Shown here: in pieces, positions 50,010 to 60,122 of the stretch
Layout of the letters: each line of letters begins with the position of its first letter
Numbering within the stretch: position 1 is the first letter of the stretch
NCBI RefSeq assembly: GCF_900111275.1
Contig: NZ_FOGR01000004.1
Span: forward strand, 1-64,000
Length of the DNA stretch: 64,000 nt
Direction: 5' to 3'
DNA from: Rhizobium sp. NFR03
GTDB taxonomy: Bacteria; Pseudomonadota; Alphaproteobacteria; Rhizobiales; Rhizobiaceae
Translations under genes and position numbers: made by a program
The notes under the pieces: model-generated
Database searches by the model: none
What the model was told of the DNA's origin: nothing
The model's input: only the letters and a program-made list of their open reading frames with translations

Positions 50010-50882
50010 TTGCGAAACGTGATAACCGTGCTCAACCTCAACCATCTCGCAAGTTTCGTCATGCTCCAGCAAACCGGCAGCTTCACGGAGACGGCTGCTC
50101 GTCTTGGCATCGGTCAGTCCACAGTCACGCAACACATACAGCGTCTGGAGAGGTCGCTCGGCCGGCAGCTCGTCTTTCGCGATACGCATCAGGTGCGCCT
50201 TACGGCAGAGGGAGAAGCGCTCCTCGGTCACGCGCGCGGCATGCTCGACCTCAATGGTAAAGTCGCAGCACTTTTTGGCGAGAACCGGTTGCGCGGGCGG
50301 CTGAGGCTCGGCGTGTCGGAGGACGTGGTGGCCAGCCGCCTGACCGCGATCCTTGCAAACTTCATCCGGCTCTACCCACTGGTGGATCTCGAAATGACCG
50401 TCGCCCTCAGCGCCGTTCTCAACCAGATGCAGGATGCGGGAGATCTCGATCTGGTGCTGGCCAAGCGGCACATCGGGGAAAGACACGGGCGGCTGCTTTA
50501 TCGGGAACCGCTCGTCTGGCTTGCGCAGGATCCCGATCTCCTGTTGTCGCGTCGAAACGCCGTCCCCCTCATCACGTTTCCACCACCGTCCATCACGCGC
50601 CGAATCGCGCAGGAGGCGCTTGACGCGGCACACATGCCATGGCGGATCGTGTGCACCTGCGGCAGCCTGAGCGGGCTCACCGCAGCGGCACGCGCCGGTA
50701 TGGGGTTTCTGGTCCAGCCACGGAGCATGGCGCCCAGTGGCCTTCGCGAGGTTACCGCAGATCGTTTGCCGCCGCTTGCGGATGTGGAGTTCGTGCTCGT
50801 GCAGAGACGTGGCGCGGATGCGGCTCTTGTCGATGCGCTGTCGAACCTCATCGTAGCGCAGATCGCGCCGCATAATGTGTGA
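50010..50882 (+). CDS. LysR-family transcriptional regulator
   Basis: 290 residues in the longest reading, from a TTG at 50010; GTG codons at 50019 and 50028 are equally possible (the latter begins LNLNHLASFVML). HTH: GSFTETAARLGIGQSTVTQHIQRLERSLGRQLVFRD. The effector domain has RLRLGVSEDVVASRLTAIL, LDLVLAKRH and GMGFLVQP. By position it should control the divergent SBF-like transporter gene, sensing its substrate. Confidence 0.88.
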   Translation: MRNVITVLNLNHLASFVMLQQTGSFTETAARLGIGQSTVTQHIQRLERSLGRQLVFRDTHQVRLTAEGEALLGHARGMLDLNGKVAALFGENRLRGRLRLGVSEDVVASRLTAILANFIRLYPLVDLEMTVALSAVLNQMQDAGDLDLVLAKRHIGERHGRLLYREPLVWLAQDPDLLLSRRNAVPLITFPPPSITRRIAQEALDAAHMPWRIVCTCGSLSGLTAAARAGMGFLVQPRSMAPSGLREVTADRLPPLADVEFVLVQRRGADAALVDALSNLIVAQIAPHNV

Positions 50883-50920
50883 GGAGCATTCCTGGCGGCC
50901 TCCTGAAGACGCTCGGAACG

Positions 50921-50947
50921 CAAAACGCCCGCAGCAATGGCGGGCGT
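50921..50947 (-). terminator. Intrinsic terminator after the DUF1127 gene
   Basis: ACGCCCGC pairs with GCGGGCGT around a 7-base loop; the reverse strand continues TTTTGCG. It is 62 bases past the DUF1127 stop and also lies beyond the end of the convergent LysR gene. Confidence 0.65.
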
Positions 50948-51009
50948 GAAGCCGTTCGTCTTTGATGTCTCAGTGCCATTCCGCTTACGCGGAAAGCCTG
51001 ATGCCAACC

Positions 51010-51153
51010 TTAGCGGATGGCAGCGCGTGCGACGCTGGTGATCTCGGAACGGGAGATGCCGAGGTCGTTGAGTTCGCGTGTGGACATGCGGCCGAGTTCG
51101 GTCACCGTCTGACGATACTTGCGCCAGTTATTGAAAGAGCGTGCTACGTTCAT
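51010..51153 (-). CDS. DUF1127 small protein (47 aa)
   Basis: 47 residues starting MNVARSFNNWRKYRQTVTEL, with GRMSTRELNDLGISRSEITSVAR, the standard Arg-rich DUF1127 motif. AAGGGG precedes the ATG by nine bases. Small DUF1127 proteins in Rhizobiales bind RNA or affect phosphate, carbon and stress physiology; in Brucella several are activated by the LysR protein VtlR. The upstream region holds TATAAA (51224-51229, reverse strand) and a TGCA-S-TGCA element. Confidence 0.85.
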   Translation of the reverse strand: MNVARSFNNWRKYRQTVTELGRMSTRELNDLGISRSEITSVARAAIR

Positions 51154-51223
51154 GATGATCCCCTTTCCAAGGTCTCCAGCGCTGGCGAAACCCTTGTTTC
51201 GTCTCTTCCGCTTTGTTGGGATC

Positions 51224-51242
51224 TTTATACGCGTGCACTGCA
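51224..51242 (-). promoter_or_regulatory. TATAAA box and TGCA-S-TGCA element upstream of the DUF1127 gene
   Basis: On the reverse strand TTGCAGTGCA (TGCACTGCA on plus at 51234-51242) is followed four bases later by TATAAA (51224-51229). The nonamer core equals the element upstream of the two sRNAs, though nearer to the -10 box here. The remaining 196-base gap to the AraC gene shows no other feature. Confidence 0.4.
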
Positions 51243-51349
51243 ACACCCACCAGCGCGAAAGCCTCAGGTGACGTATGCAGTCCTCACATGCCTCGGCTCT
51301 CCATACGTAAGAGATTTGCAAGGATTCTATGTTCTCTCCTCGTGGACGT

Positions 51350-52264
51350 TCAGCCGCTCTTCTCGGACAGCCGGCGGGGCTCGCCGACACTCGCATACAT
51401 TCCTGTTGTTCGAAACTCCGTCGGGCTCGCACCGAAATGCCGGCGGAAAACCTTCGCGAAATAATTCGGCTCCTCGAAGCCTGACATCAGCGAGATCTCT
51501 TTCACCGAGAGGTTGGCAGCTTGCGTCAGCAGCTTTGCAGCGCGTTGCAGTCGCTTGCGCAGGACGAATTCGGCCGGCGGCATACCCTCCGTGGCGCTGA
51601 AGACGCGGGAGAAATGCGCGCGACTGAGGCCCGATACGCGGGCGAGGTCCTCGACCCGCAGCGGCTTCTCCAGATTGTCGGCGATATGGGTCAGGACATG
51701 CTGCATGGTCCGATATTCCTGTCCGAACACAGGATGCGCTCCGAACACATCGTCGTAGAGCGCCATCGCCGCTTCATAGGCAATCGCCGAGGCCCGGCCC
51801 GGCATCTCTACATCCCCATGGATCAGCCGGTAGCTGCAATCGGCCAGATGCTCGATCGTTTCAGGCTGGAGGGAGAGGATCGGTCCATTGGCGGAGAGGA
51901 TGGCCCGGTGCAGCCGCATGGCTTCCTCGCCATTCATGGAGATCCAGAAGAACTCCCACCGGCCGCCGGGCTCCAGCCAGTAGCGGTGATTGTCCGGCAC
52001 CGTGACCAGCAGAGTTTCCCCCGGCAGCACGCGATAGGCACGCCCCTCGTAGCGCAGATTGCCGGCCCCGGAGATCGTATGTTGCAGAACCGTGAACGGC
52101 GTCTGCCCCCGCTTGCGTCCATCCCAGTCATAGTTGGGTTTTTCACGGATCTCATAGCCTGTGCTTGTCGGCATTGTGTGCAACCGATGACGCCCACGCG
52201 GTAGAGAGACGGTCTTCATGCAGGGGCCGTTTTCCATCAGCCGCCGCAGCATAGAATTACCCAT
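51350..52264 (-). CDS. agpT: AraC-family regulator of the alpha-galactoside operon (AgpT-like)
   Basis: 304 residues from ATG 52264, with GAGGG upstream; other starts are possible. The N-terminal cupin-like sensor is LRYEGRAYRVLPGETLLVTVPDNHRYWLEPGG. The C-terminal double HTH is VEDLARVSGLSRAHFSRVFSATEGMPPAEFVLRKRLQRAAKLL and ISLMSGFEEPNYFAKVFRRHFGASPTEFR. It is divergent from the agp operon exactly where Sinorhizobium carries agpT, the activator responding to alpha-galactosides. The name rests on position and family. Confidence 0.85.
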   Translation of the reverse strand: MGNSMLRRLMENGPCMKTVSLPRGRHRLHTMPTSTGYEIREKPNYDWDGRKRGQTPFTVLQHTISGAGNLRYEGRAYRVLPGETLLVTVPDNHRYWLEPGGRWEFFWISMNGEEAMRLHRAILSANGPILSLQPETIEHLADCSYRLIHGDVEMPGRASAIAYEAAMALYDDVFGAHPVFGQEYRTMQHVLTHIADNLEKPLRVEDLARVSGLSRAHFSRVFSATEGMPPAEFVLRKRLQRAAKLLTQAANLSVKEISLMSGFEEPNYFAKVFRRHFGASPTEFRTTGMYASVGEPRRLSEKSG

Positions 52265-52292
52265 GAAAGCACAATCCCTCTCTACCACACCT

Positions 52293-52314
52293 CGGCATTA
52301 TACGCATAATGCCG
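52293..52314. promoter_or_regulatory. Perfect inverted repeat with TATAAT between agpT and agaL1
   Basis: Arms CGGCATTAT and ATAATGCCG are separated by 4 bases. Read toward agpT the repeat contains a perfect TATAAT, so it overlaps the probable agpT promoter, 29 bases ahead of the chosen start. A protein bound here would repress agpT. The site is about 140 bases from the agaL1 start. Confidence 0.5.
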
Positions 52315-52453
52315 TCCAAGGGAGCAATAGCTGGAGAAGTACAGAGCACTGGATGCCGAGCGAATGCGGAGCCGCAATGGCCTCACGCATCGCTTGCACC
52401 GCGCGATTTTACCCGGCTGAACGACAAGAGCCATTCGGAGGACATTCACCGCC

Positions 52454-53920
52454 ATGAGCAGTTTCAAGATCGCCATCATCGGCGCAGGCAGCGTGGGCTT
52501 CACCAAGAAGCTTTTCACGGACATTCTGTCCGTACCGGAATTTGCCGAGGTGGAGGTCGCGCTGACGGATCTCAGCGAGCAGAACCTCACGATGATCAAG
52601 ACGATCCTCGACCGCATCGTGGAAGCCAACCGGCTTCCCACAAAGGTGACGGCGACGACGGATCGCCGAAAAGCCATCGAAGGCGCACGCTATGTCATCA
52701 GCTGCGTTCGCGTCGGAGGGCTCGGCGCTTACGCAGACGATATCCGTATTCCCCTGAAGTACGGCGTCGATCAGTGCGTCGGCGATACCATCTGCGCAGG
52801 CGGCATCCTCTATGGACAGCGCAACATTCCTGTCATCCTCGATTTCTGCAAGGACATCCGCGAGCTGGCCGAACCCGGCGCGAAGTTTCTGAACTATGCC
52901 AACCCCATGGCCATGAACACCTGGGCGGCGATCGAGTATGGCAAGGTCGATACGATCGGCCTTTGCCACGGCGTCCAGCATGGCGGCGAGCAGATCGCCG
53001 AGATCCTCGGTGCAAAAGACGGCGAACTCGACTTCATCTGCTCAGGCATCAACCACCAGACCTGGTTTACGGATGTCCGTCTCAGAGGCCGCAAGATCGG
53101 CAAAGACGAACTGATTGCTGCCTTCGAGGCGCATCCGGTGTTCTCGCAGCAGGAAAAACTGCGCATTGATGTCCTCAAGCGCTTCGGCGTCTACTCCACC
53201 GAGAGCAATGGCCACCTTTCGGAGTACCTGCCCTGGTATCGCAAGCGGCCGGAGGAAATCACCCGCTGGATCGATATGTCGGACTGGATCCATGGGGAGA
53301 CCGGTGGCTATCTTCGCTATTCCACTGAAACGCGCAATTGGTTCGAAACCGAGTTTCCGCAGTTCCTGGAAAGCGCCGGCAAGCCGCTCGACCCGGCAAA
53401 GCGGTCCAACGAACATGCAAGCCATATTCTCGAAGCCCTGGAAACCGGAAGAGTCTATCGCGGCCACTTCAATGTGAAGAACAATGGCGTCATCACAAAC
53501 CTTCCGGCCGACGCCATCATCGAATCGCCCGGCTTCGTCGATCGCTTCGGCATCAACATGGTCGCCGGCATCACCCTGCCCGAAGCCTGCGCAGCGACCT
53601 GCATCGCTTCCATCAATGTTCAGCGCATGTCCGTCCATGCCGCGATCTCCGGCGACATCGATCTCCTGAAGCTCGCCGTATTGCACGACCCGCTGGTCGG
53701 CGCGATCTGCACGCCGGACGAGGTCTGGCAGATGGTAGACGAGATGGTCGTCGCCCAGGCCGAATGGCTGCCGCAATATGCCCATGCCGTTTCGGCAGCC
53801 CGCGAGCGCCTGAAGCATGCCACGGTGAAGACCCGCGACTGGAAGGGCGTGGCCCGCCGCGAAGTACGCTCCATCGAGGAGTTGAGGGCCGAGAAAGCAG
53901 AACTACGGGCTGCGAGCTGA
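52454..53920 (+). CDS. agaL1: GH4-family alpha-galactosidase (AgaL1-like)
   Basis: 488 residues. Family 4 glycosidase: NAD motif IAIIGAGSVGFTKKLF, DxxxxR-type LTDLSEQNL, Cys-His metal ligands in GLCHGVQHG (about residues 174-175) and SGINHQTWF with the second His (about 202). These enzymes use NAD and Mn in a redox-assisted hydrolysis. First gene of the rightward operon, GGAGG 12 bases upstream. Operon order matches agaL1 of Sinorhizobium; activity on melibiose/raffinose is inferred, as GH4 members also include glucosidases and galacturonidases. Confidence 0.85.
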   Translation: MSSFKIAIIGAGSVGFTKKLFTDILSVPEFAEVEVALTDLSEQNLTMIKTILDRIVEANRLPTKVTATTDRRKAIEGARYVISCVRVGGLGAYADDIRIPLKYGVDQCVGDTICAGGILYGQRNIPVILDFCKDIRELAEPGAKFLNYANPMAMNTWAAIEYGKVDTIGLCHGVQHGGEQIAEILGAKDGELDFICSGINHQTWFTDVRLRGRKIGKDELIAAFEAHPVFSQQEKLRIDVLKRFGVYSTESNGHLSEYLPWYRKRPEEITRWIDMSDWIHGETGGYLRYSTETRNWFETEFPQFLESAGKPLDPAKRSNEHASHILEALETGRVYRGHFNVKNNGVITNLPADAIIESPGFVDRFGINMVAGITLPEACAATCIASINVQRMSVHAAISGDIDLLKLAVLHDPLVGAICTPDEVWQMVDEMVVAQAEWLPQYAHAVSAARERLKHATVKTRDWKGVARREVRSIEELRAEKAELRAAS

Positions 53921-54034
53921 GAGCGGCTTGAACCATGAGACGGCCCGCTTCTGGAGGAGAGGCGGACCGGTCTTTGACGGAGGAGTGCCGTATCCGGAGA
54001 AGCCGACCGGCAAAAGTGAGGGAGAGACAGACCT

Positions 54035-56122
54035 ATGACACCGAACCGCCATCTGAGGGCCGTTGCCGCGTTGATGCTCGGCGTATCCGCCTTCGCAATG
54101 ACCGCATCCGCATCCGAGCCGACCGTAACGCCCGAAGCGCCGCCTTTTCCCGGTCAGGGAAAGATCACCTATGTCCCGCGCGACTCGATCCTCACCTTCA
54201 AGGCGCTGCCGAAATACAGCGAGCCGGACTGGGTGACGGAAAAATTCGTGGCGACCGGCAAGCTGCCACCGGTGGAACAGCGCTTGCCGAAGGAGCCACT
54301 GGTCTACAAAACGGGCAACATGCCGGATGGCATGGGCGTCTATGGAGATACGCTGCGCCACGTCATCGGCGGCCGGCCGGAAGGCTGGAACTATTCGGCC
54401 GGGCAGACGCAGGGCTGGGGCGGCATCGACATTGCCATGTCGGAGTGCCTGACGCGGACCGCTCCGCTTTTCCAGGTCGAAGCGACCGATGTGGAGCCTC
54501 TGCCGAACCTCGCGCGCAGCTGGGAGTGGTCGCCGGATGGCCACAAGCTGACCATGCATCTGGTCGAAGGCGCCAAATGGTCCGATGGCGTCGAGTTTAC
54601 CTCCGACGATGTCATGTTCTACTGGAACGACAATGTGATCGATCCCAATGTGACGCCGCTAAACGGAGCTTCGCCCGAGACCTTCGGCGAGGGTACGACA
54701 TTGAAGGCGATCGACGCCTACACGGTCGAATGGACCTTCAAGGAGGCATTCCCGCGCCAACACCTCTTCGCCATGGCCTATGGCACGTTCTGCCCCGGTC
54801 CGGCGCATATCCTCAAGACCAAACATCCGAAGTACAACAAGGACTTCACCTACGACCAGTACAAGAACGGCTTTCCCGCCCAGTACATGAACATCCCGGT
54901 CATGGGTGCATGGGTTCCCGTTTCCTACCGGCCGGACGACATGATCGTGCTGCGCCGCAATCCCTATTACTGGAAAGTCGATGAAGCCGGGCATCAGCTG
55001 CCTTACATCAACGAACTCCACTACAAGTTATCGACGTGGGCCGACCGCGACGTGCAGGCGATTGCGGGCTCCGGCGACTTCTCCAACCTCGAACAGCCGG
55101 AAAATTTTGTCGAGAGCCTGAAGCGCGCGGCGCAGGAAACGGCCCCTGCCCGTCTTGCTTTCGGTGCGCGCCTCATCGGCTATAATCTGCATATGAACTT
55201 TTCGGCCAATGGCTGGGGCGACCCGGATGAGCGGGCCACGGCCGTGCGGGAGCTGAACCGTAATCTCGAGTTCCGTAAGGCGATCACCATGGCTGTCGAT
55301 CGCAAGAAGATCGGTGACAGCCTCGTGAAGGGCCCGTTTACCTCGATATACCCCGGGGGCATCTCCTCGGGCACAAGCTTCTATGATCGGCAATCGACCG
55401 TCTATTATCACTTCGACCGGGAGGGAGCCAAGGCTCTTCTGGAGAAGATCGGCCTGAAGGACACGGATGGCAACGGCTTCGTCAACTTCCCCGCGGGAAC
55501 GGCGGGCGGCGAGGATGTACAGATCGTGCTTCTATCGACCTCCGACTACGGCACGGACCGTAACCTTGCCGAAGGCGTGATCGGGCAGATGGAGCAGCTT
55601 GGCATCAAGGTCACATTGAACTCTCTCGACGGTGTGAAGCGCGACGCGGCCCGCGATGCCGGGCGGTTCGACTGGATGCTGCTGCGAAACGGCTCGGAGA
55701 TCTCCTCCGTCGTGCAGAACACGCCGCAGCTTGCGCCCACAGGCCCCCGCACCAGCTGGCACCACCGCGCCGGGCCTGACGGCACGATGGACCTGATGCC
55801 GTTCGAAAAGGAGATGGTGGCGACGGTCAACAGCTTCATCGGCTCGAACGACAATAGCGAGCGGCAGGATTTGATGAAGAAATACCAGCAGATCGCGAGC
55901 GGGAATATCGATACGGTGGGCCTGACGGAGTATCCGGGCGCGCTCATCATCAACAAACGCTTCTCCAACATTCCACCGGGCGCCCCGATCTACATGTTCA
56001 ACTGGGCGGAGGATACGATCCTGCGCGAACGCGTCTTCGTCAGCGCCGACAAGCAAGGCGATTATGAGCTGTTCAAGCAGCAGCTTCCCGGCAAGCCTGG
56101 AGAGCCCGGTCCGATCAACTGA
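54035..56122 (+). CDS. agpA: Alpha-galactoside ABC transporter binding protein (AgpA-like, SBP_bac_5)
   Basis: 695 residues, larger than usual oligopeptide-binding proteins. Signal peptide LRAVAALMLGVSAFAMTASA, then family-5 features: LPNLARSWEWSPDGHKLTMHLVEGAKWSDGVEFTSDDV (about 148-186), VILRRNPYYWK-like MIVLRRNPYYWKVDEAG and FRKAITMAVDRKKIGD. AgpA of Sinorhizobium is known for resembling peptide-binding proteins while binding melibiose and raffinose. Leader GAGGGAGAG. Confidence 0.85.
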   Translation: MTPNRHLRAVAALMLGVSAFAMTASASEPTVTPEAPPFPGQGKITYVPRDSILTFKALPKYSEPDWVTEKFVATGKLPPVEQRLPKEPLVYKTGNMPDGMGVYGDTLRHVIGGRPEGWNYSAGQTQGWGGIDIAMSECLTRTAPLFQVEATDVEPLPNLARSWEWSPDGHKLTMHLVEGAKWSDGVEFTSDDVMFYWNDNVIDPNVTPLNGASPETFGEGTTLKAIDAYTVEWTFKEAFPRQHLFAMAYGTFCPGPAHILKTKHPKYNKDFTYDQYKNGFPAQYMNIPVMGAWVPVSYRPDDMIVLRRNPYYWKVDEAGHQLPYINELHYKLSTWADRDVQAIAGSGDFSNLEQPENFVESLKRAAQETAPARLAFGARLIGYNLHMNFSANGWGDPDERATAVRELNRNLEFRKAITMAVDRKKIGDSLVKGPFTSIYPGGISSGTSFYDRQSTVYYHFDREGAKALLEKIGLKDTDGNGFVNFPAGTAGGEDVQIVLLSTSDYGTDRNLAEGVIGQMEQLGIKVTLNSLDGVKRDAARDAGRFDWMLLRNGSEISSVVQNTPQLAPTGPRTSWHHRAGPDGTMDLMPFEKEMVATVNSFIGSNDNSERQDLMKKYQQIASGNIDTVGLTEYPGALIINKRFSNIPPGAPIYMFNWAEDTILRERVFVSADKQGDYELFKQQLPGKPGEPGPIN

Positions 56123-56254
56123 TCGCGGCATGGCTGGGAAAGCGGGCCAGCCCTTCGATATCACCACAGCCGGACGTTCCGGCGGCAGATAAAAATGACC
56201 GCCCGGGCGCATGGCAGCGTCGCGTCCGGCGGCCGGTTCTCCAAAGGATACGGC

Positions 56255-57268
56255 ATGCTCAGGTTTTTGCTTGTGCGGATCGCTTCCGCGCTGCCGGTGC
56301 TCTTTGTCCTGAGCGTCGTCACCTTCACCATCATCCAGGCGCCTCCCGGCGACTATAGCGACTATATCCGCTCGCAAGCCATCAATCAGGGCGGCGCCTC
56401 CTTCGAGGAAGCAGACGCGCAGGCGCAAGCCTATAAGATTGCGAACGGCCTCGATAAACCGCTGCCGCTTCAATACGTCAACTGGGTCACGGGCATCGTC
56501 ACCCGCGGCGATTTCGGCCACAGCCTGTTCTACAACAAGCCCGTTTCGGAGGTGGTCGGAGAGCGCCTGCCGCGCACGCTTGCGCTGGCGCTCGTTTGCC
56601 ACATCCTCGCCTCCGTCATCGGGATTACGTTCGGCATCCTCGCGGCCACGCGACAGTATACCTGGGTGGATACGCTGCTTTCCGGCGTCTCTTTCCTCGG
56701 CATGACGGTGCCGCGCTTCCTGATGGCGCTGATCATCGTCTACATCATGGTCTTCCACTTCAATGTCAGCGACATCGGCTCATTCCAGTCGGCCCGCTAC
56801 GGCGGAGCGCCCTGGTCCTGGGACAAGTTCGTCGACCTGCTCAAGCATGTCTGGCCCGTCATCGCCATCGCAACCTTCGGAGGCCTCGCCTACAATATGC
56901 GCGTCATGCGCGGCAATCTGCTCGATACGCTGAACGCGCAATATGTCGAGACCGCCCGCGCCAAAGGCTTGTCGGAGCGCAAAGTCATCATGCGCCATGC
57001 AGTGCCCAATGCGCTGCATCCACTCGTCATGTACCAGGGCGTCGTCCTTCCCTACATGCTGACCGGGGAAATCGAGACGGCGATCATCTTCGCCCTGCCA
57101 ACCGTCGGTCCTGCCATCGTCGGCTCCATGGCCGTCGGCGATGTCTATGTCACCGCCACCTTCATGCTCGTGCTGTCCGCCACGCTGATCGTCGGCAATA
57201 TCATCGCCGACCTCATGCTCGCAGCCCTCGATCCCCGCGTGCGCCAGATGGGAGGGGCAACGGCATGA
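56255..57268 (+). CDS. agpB: Alpha-galactoside ABC transporter permease (AgpB-like, DppB type)
   Basis: 337 residues from ATG 56255 (AAAGGA upstream), beginning MLRFLLVRIASALPVLFVLS, the DppB/OppB hallmark. Six membrane helices and the EAA motif YVETARAKGLSERKVIMRHAVPNALHPLV (about 229-257). It forms the channel with AgpC, whose start overlaps its stop by 4 bases. Confidence 0.88.
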   Translation: MLRFLLVRIASALPVLFVLSVVTFTIIQAPPGDYSDYIRSQAINQGGASFEEADAQAQAYKIANGLDKPLPLQYVNWVTGIVTRGDFGHSLFYNKPVSEVVGERLPRTLALALVCHILASVIGITFGILAATRQYTWVDTLLSGVSFLGMTVPRFLMALIIVYIMVFHFNVSDIGSFQSARYGGAPWSWDKFVDLLKHVWPVIAIATFGGLAYNMRVMRGNLLDTLNAQYVETARAKGLSERKVIMRHAVPNALHPLVMYQGVVLPYMLTGEIETAIIFALPTVGPAIVGSMAVGDVYVTATFMLVLSATLIVGNIIADLMLAALDPRVRQMGGATA

Positions 57269-58422
57269 GCTTCGAGACCCAAGTTACCCTGCCGATGGCG
57301 ACGTCGGATGCGGAACAGCACCATGCTGATACTCAAGCCACGGAGCGCCATCGCAACGAGAGCTATATGTCGCTCGTCTGGCGGCGGCTGAAGAAATCCT
57401 GGACAGGCATGCTCGGGCTTTTCCTCGTCGGCCTGCTGCTCTTCTCGGCCGTCTTTGCTGATTTCCTCTCGCCGGTCGATCCCAAGGCGACGAATGTCGG
57501 CTTCTCTCCGCCGCAACTGCCGAGCTTCACGGATAAGGACGGCAACTTCGTTTTTCCCCCGCGCGTTTACCCGGTACGGGAAACGGACGAGCTCGATCCC
57601 GTCACCTTCCAACCGATCATCGGCCCCGATTACGACAATCCGCAGATCATCGGGCTCTTCGTCAAGGGCGCGCCCTACCGGCTGCTCGGCGTCATTCCGC
57701 TCGATCGTCACCTGATTGGCACGCAGGACGGCTCGCCTATTCACTTCCTCGGAACCGACAAGTTCGGGCGAGACATTCTCTCCCGCATGCTCTACGGCTC
57801 GCGCATCTCGCTCTCGATTGCCCTGACGGTGGTGTTCATCGTCACCGTCGTCGGCACCACGGTCGGCATGGTCTCCGGTTATTTCGGCGGACGTTTCGAT
57901 GCCTGGATGCAGCGTTTCGTGGAACTCGTTCTCGCCTTTCCGCAACTGCCGCTCTACCTCGCGCTGACCTCGCTGATACCGGTCACCGCCCCCACGCATG
58001 TCTTCCTCATCTTCGTCGTCGGCGTCATGTCCGCGCTTGGCTGGGCGCAGATGTCGCGAGAGGTCCGCGGCAAAACGCTGGCGCTCGCCCGCATCGATTA
58101 TGTCCGAGCCGCCATCGCCGTCGGCGCGAGCGACCGGCGCATCATCCTCCAGCACATCTTCCCGAACGTCATGAGCCACGTCATCGTCGCGGTGACGCTG
58201 GCAATCCCCAGCGTGGTGCTCCTGGAGTCCTTCCTTGGATTCCTCGGGTTCGCGGTCAAGCCACCGCTCATCTCCTGGGGGCTGATGCTTCAGGACACCT
58301 CGACCTATTCCGTTATCGGATCCTATCCCTGGATCCTGTCGCCCGTCGGCGTCGTGCTGATCACCGTCTTTGCATTCAACGCGCTTGGCGACGGGCTTCG
58401 CGATGCCATCGACCCCTATTGA
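57265..58422 (+). CDS. agpC: Alpha-galactoside ABC transporter permease (AgpC-like, DppC type)
   Basis: 385 residues. A cytosolic N-terminal part (about 45 residues) and first helix (GMLGLFLVGLLLFSAVFADFL) are followed by a long periplasmic insertion (about 70-165) typical of this subgroup. Then come LGTDKFGRDILSRMLYGSRISL, five further helices and EAA motif YVRAAIAVGASDRRIILQHIFPNV. Partner of AgpB. Confidence 0.88.
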   Translation: MSFETQVTLPMATSDAEQHHADTQATERHRNESYMSLVWRRLKKSWTGMLGLFLVGLLLFSAVFADFLSPVDPKATNVGFSPPQLPSFTDKDGNFVFPPRVYPVRETDELDPVTFQPIIGPDYDNPQIIGLFVKGAPYRLLGVIPLDRHLIGTQDGSPIHFLGTDKFGRDILSRMLYGSRISLSIALTVVFIVTVVGTTVGMVSGYFGGRFDAWMQRFVELVLAFPQLPLYLALTSLIPVTAPTHVFLIFVVGVMSALGWAQMSREVRGKTLALARIDYVRAAIAVGASDRRIILQHIFPNVMSHVIVAVTLAIPSVVLLESFLGFLGFAVKPPLISWGLMLQDTSTYSVIGSYPWILSPVGVVLITVFAFNALGDGLRDAIDPY

Positions 58423-58435
58423 GAGGAGCGAGACC

Positions 58436-60106
58436 ATGATGATGCCGGATAACGCCGTCACCGCCCCCGAGGAGCGCTGCGATCTCGCACAGCACACGGA
58501 CGTCCCGATCATCGACGCCCGAAACGTCGCCGTCGATTTCAAGGTGGAGCACGGCATGGTCAGCGCCGTGAAGGATGTCTCCTTCCAGCTCTACCGCGGC
58601 GAGACCATCGCCATCGTCGGGGAGAGCGGTTCCGGCAAGTCGGTGACGGCACGCACCGTCATGGGGCTGCTCTCAAAGCGAGCCGTAACGAGCCCCCGCT
58701 CCACCATTGCCTATAAGGGCGAGGACGTGCTCACATTCTCCGAGAACCGTCGGCGAAAGCTGCGGGGTGACCGGATCTCGATGATCTTCCAGGAGCCGAT
58801 GAGTTCGCTCAACCCGGTCTACACGATCGGCGCGCAGATCGCCGAGGCCATCCTCGTTCACCGCCGCATGAGCCGGAAGGCGGCCATGGCCGAAGCGCTC
58901 GACCTCCTTCGCCACGTCCAGATCCCTGAGCCGGAAGCGCGGCTCAACCAGTATCCGCACCAGCTGTCCGGTGGGCAGCGCCAGCGCGTCATGATCGCCA
59001 TGGCGCTCTCCAACAAGCCCGACGTGCTGATCGCCGACGAGCCGACGACAGCGCTCGACGTGACGGTGCAGGCGCAGATCCTCAACCTCATCCGCTCGTT
59101 GCAGCGGGAGATGAACATGGCGGTGATCCTGATCACCCATGACCTGACCGTCGTGCGGCAGTTTTCGGATTATGTCTATGTCATGAGCGCAGGCGAAGTC
59201 CGCGAGCACAACACCACCGAAGCGTTGTTCGCCAACCCGCGCCATCCCTACACGGCGAAGCTGCTGGCATCGGAGCCACGCGGCACGGTGAGGCCGATCG
59301 CGGATACGGCTCCGGTGATCCTTGAAGGTCGCAATGTCCGCGTGGCTTTTACGCTGAAATCCGGTGGCTTCTTCAAGCCCGTCTTCAGCGAGCTTCTTGC
59401 CGTCAACGATCTCAGCCTCACGCTGAAGCGTGGCGAGACACTCGGTATCGTCGGCGAAAGCGGCTCCGGCAAAACGACGTTCGGGCAGGCGCTCATCCGG
59501 CTGCTGAACCCTGAAAGCGGCGAGATCACATTCGACGGCGAGGCGATAGAGGCCTATGGCCGAACCGAGATGCGGCCTTTGCGCGCCCGTATGCAGATCG
59601 TCTTCCAAGATCCTTTCTCGTCGCTCAACCCGCGCATGTCGGTCGGACAGATCATCGAGGAAGGACTGATCGTCAACAAGCTAGGCGCGACGCGCGACGC
59701 GCGGCTGGGGCGGATTTACGACGCTTTGGCAAGCGCGGGCATGCCCGGTAATATCCTCGGCCGATTCCCGCACGAGTTCTCCGGTGGCCAGAGGCAGCGC
59801 ATCGCGATCGCCCGTGCCATCGCGCTGGAGCCGGAATTCATCCTGCTCGATGAGCCGACCTCGGCGCTCGATCTATCGGTGCAGGCCCAGATCATCGATC
59901 TCCTGCGCAAACTGCAGGAAGAGCGAGGGCTCTCCTACCTCTTCATCTCCCACGACCTCAAGGTGGTGCGCGCCCTGTGCCACCGCGTTGCGGTGATGCA
60001 GCGGGGAAAGATCGTCGAGGAAGGCCCCGTCGCAGACGTCCTGTCCAATCCCAAGACCGAATACACCGAGCGGCTTGTCCGAGCCGCCTTCAACGTTGCA
60101 GCCTGA
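58436..60106 (+). CDS. agpD: Alpha-galactoside ABC transporter ATPase (AgpD-like, fused DppD-DppF)
   Basis: 556 residues from ATG 58436 with GAGAGGAG upstream. Two complete ABC domains in one chain: first with [31 protein letters not shown] and [12 protein letters not shown]; second with [30 protein letters not shown] and [12 protein letters not shown]. Both active sites look intact. It powers AgpB/C. Confidence 0.9.
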   Translation: MMMPDNAVTAPEERCDLAQHTDVPIIDARNVAVDFKVEHGMVSAVKDVSFQLYRGETIAIVGESGSGKSVTARTVMGLLSKRAVTSPRSTIAYKGEDVLTFSENRRRKLRGDRISMIFQEPMSSLNPVYTIGAQIAEAILVHRRMSRKAAMAEALDLLRHVQIPEPEARLNQYPHQLSGGQRQRVMIAMALSNKPDVLIADEPTTALDVTVQAQILNLIRSLQREMNMAVILITHDLTVVRQFSDYVYVMSAGEVREHNTTEALFANPRHPYTAKLLASEPRGTVRPIADTAPVILEGRNVRVAFTLKSGGFFKPVFSELLAVNDLSLTLKRGETLGIVGESGSGKTTFGQALIRLLNPESGEITFDGEAIEAYGRTEMRPLRARMQIVFQDPFSSLNPRMSVGQIIEEGLIVNKLGATRDARLGRIYDALASAGMPGNILGRFPHEFSGGQRQRIAIARAIALEPEFILLDEPTSALDLSVQAQIIDLLRKLQEERGLSYLFISHDLKVVRALCHRVAVMQRGKIVEEGPVADVLSNPKTEYTERLVRAAFNVAA

Positions 60107-60122
60107 GCAGAAAGAGGCCCCC

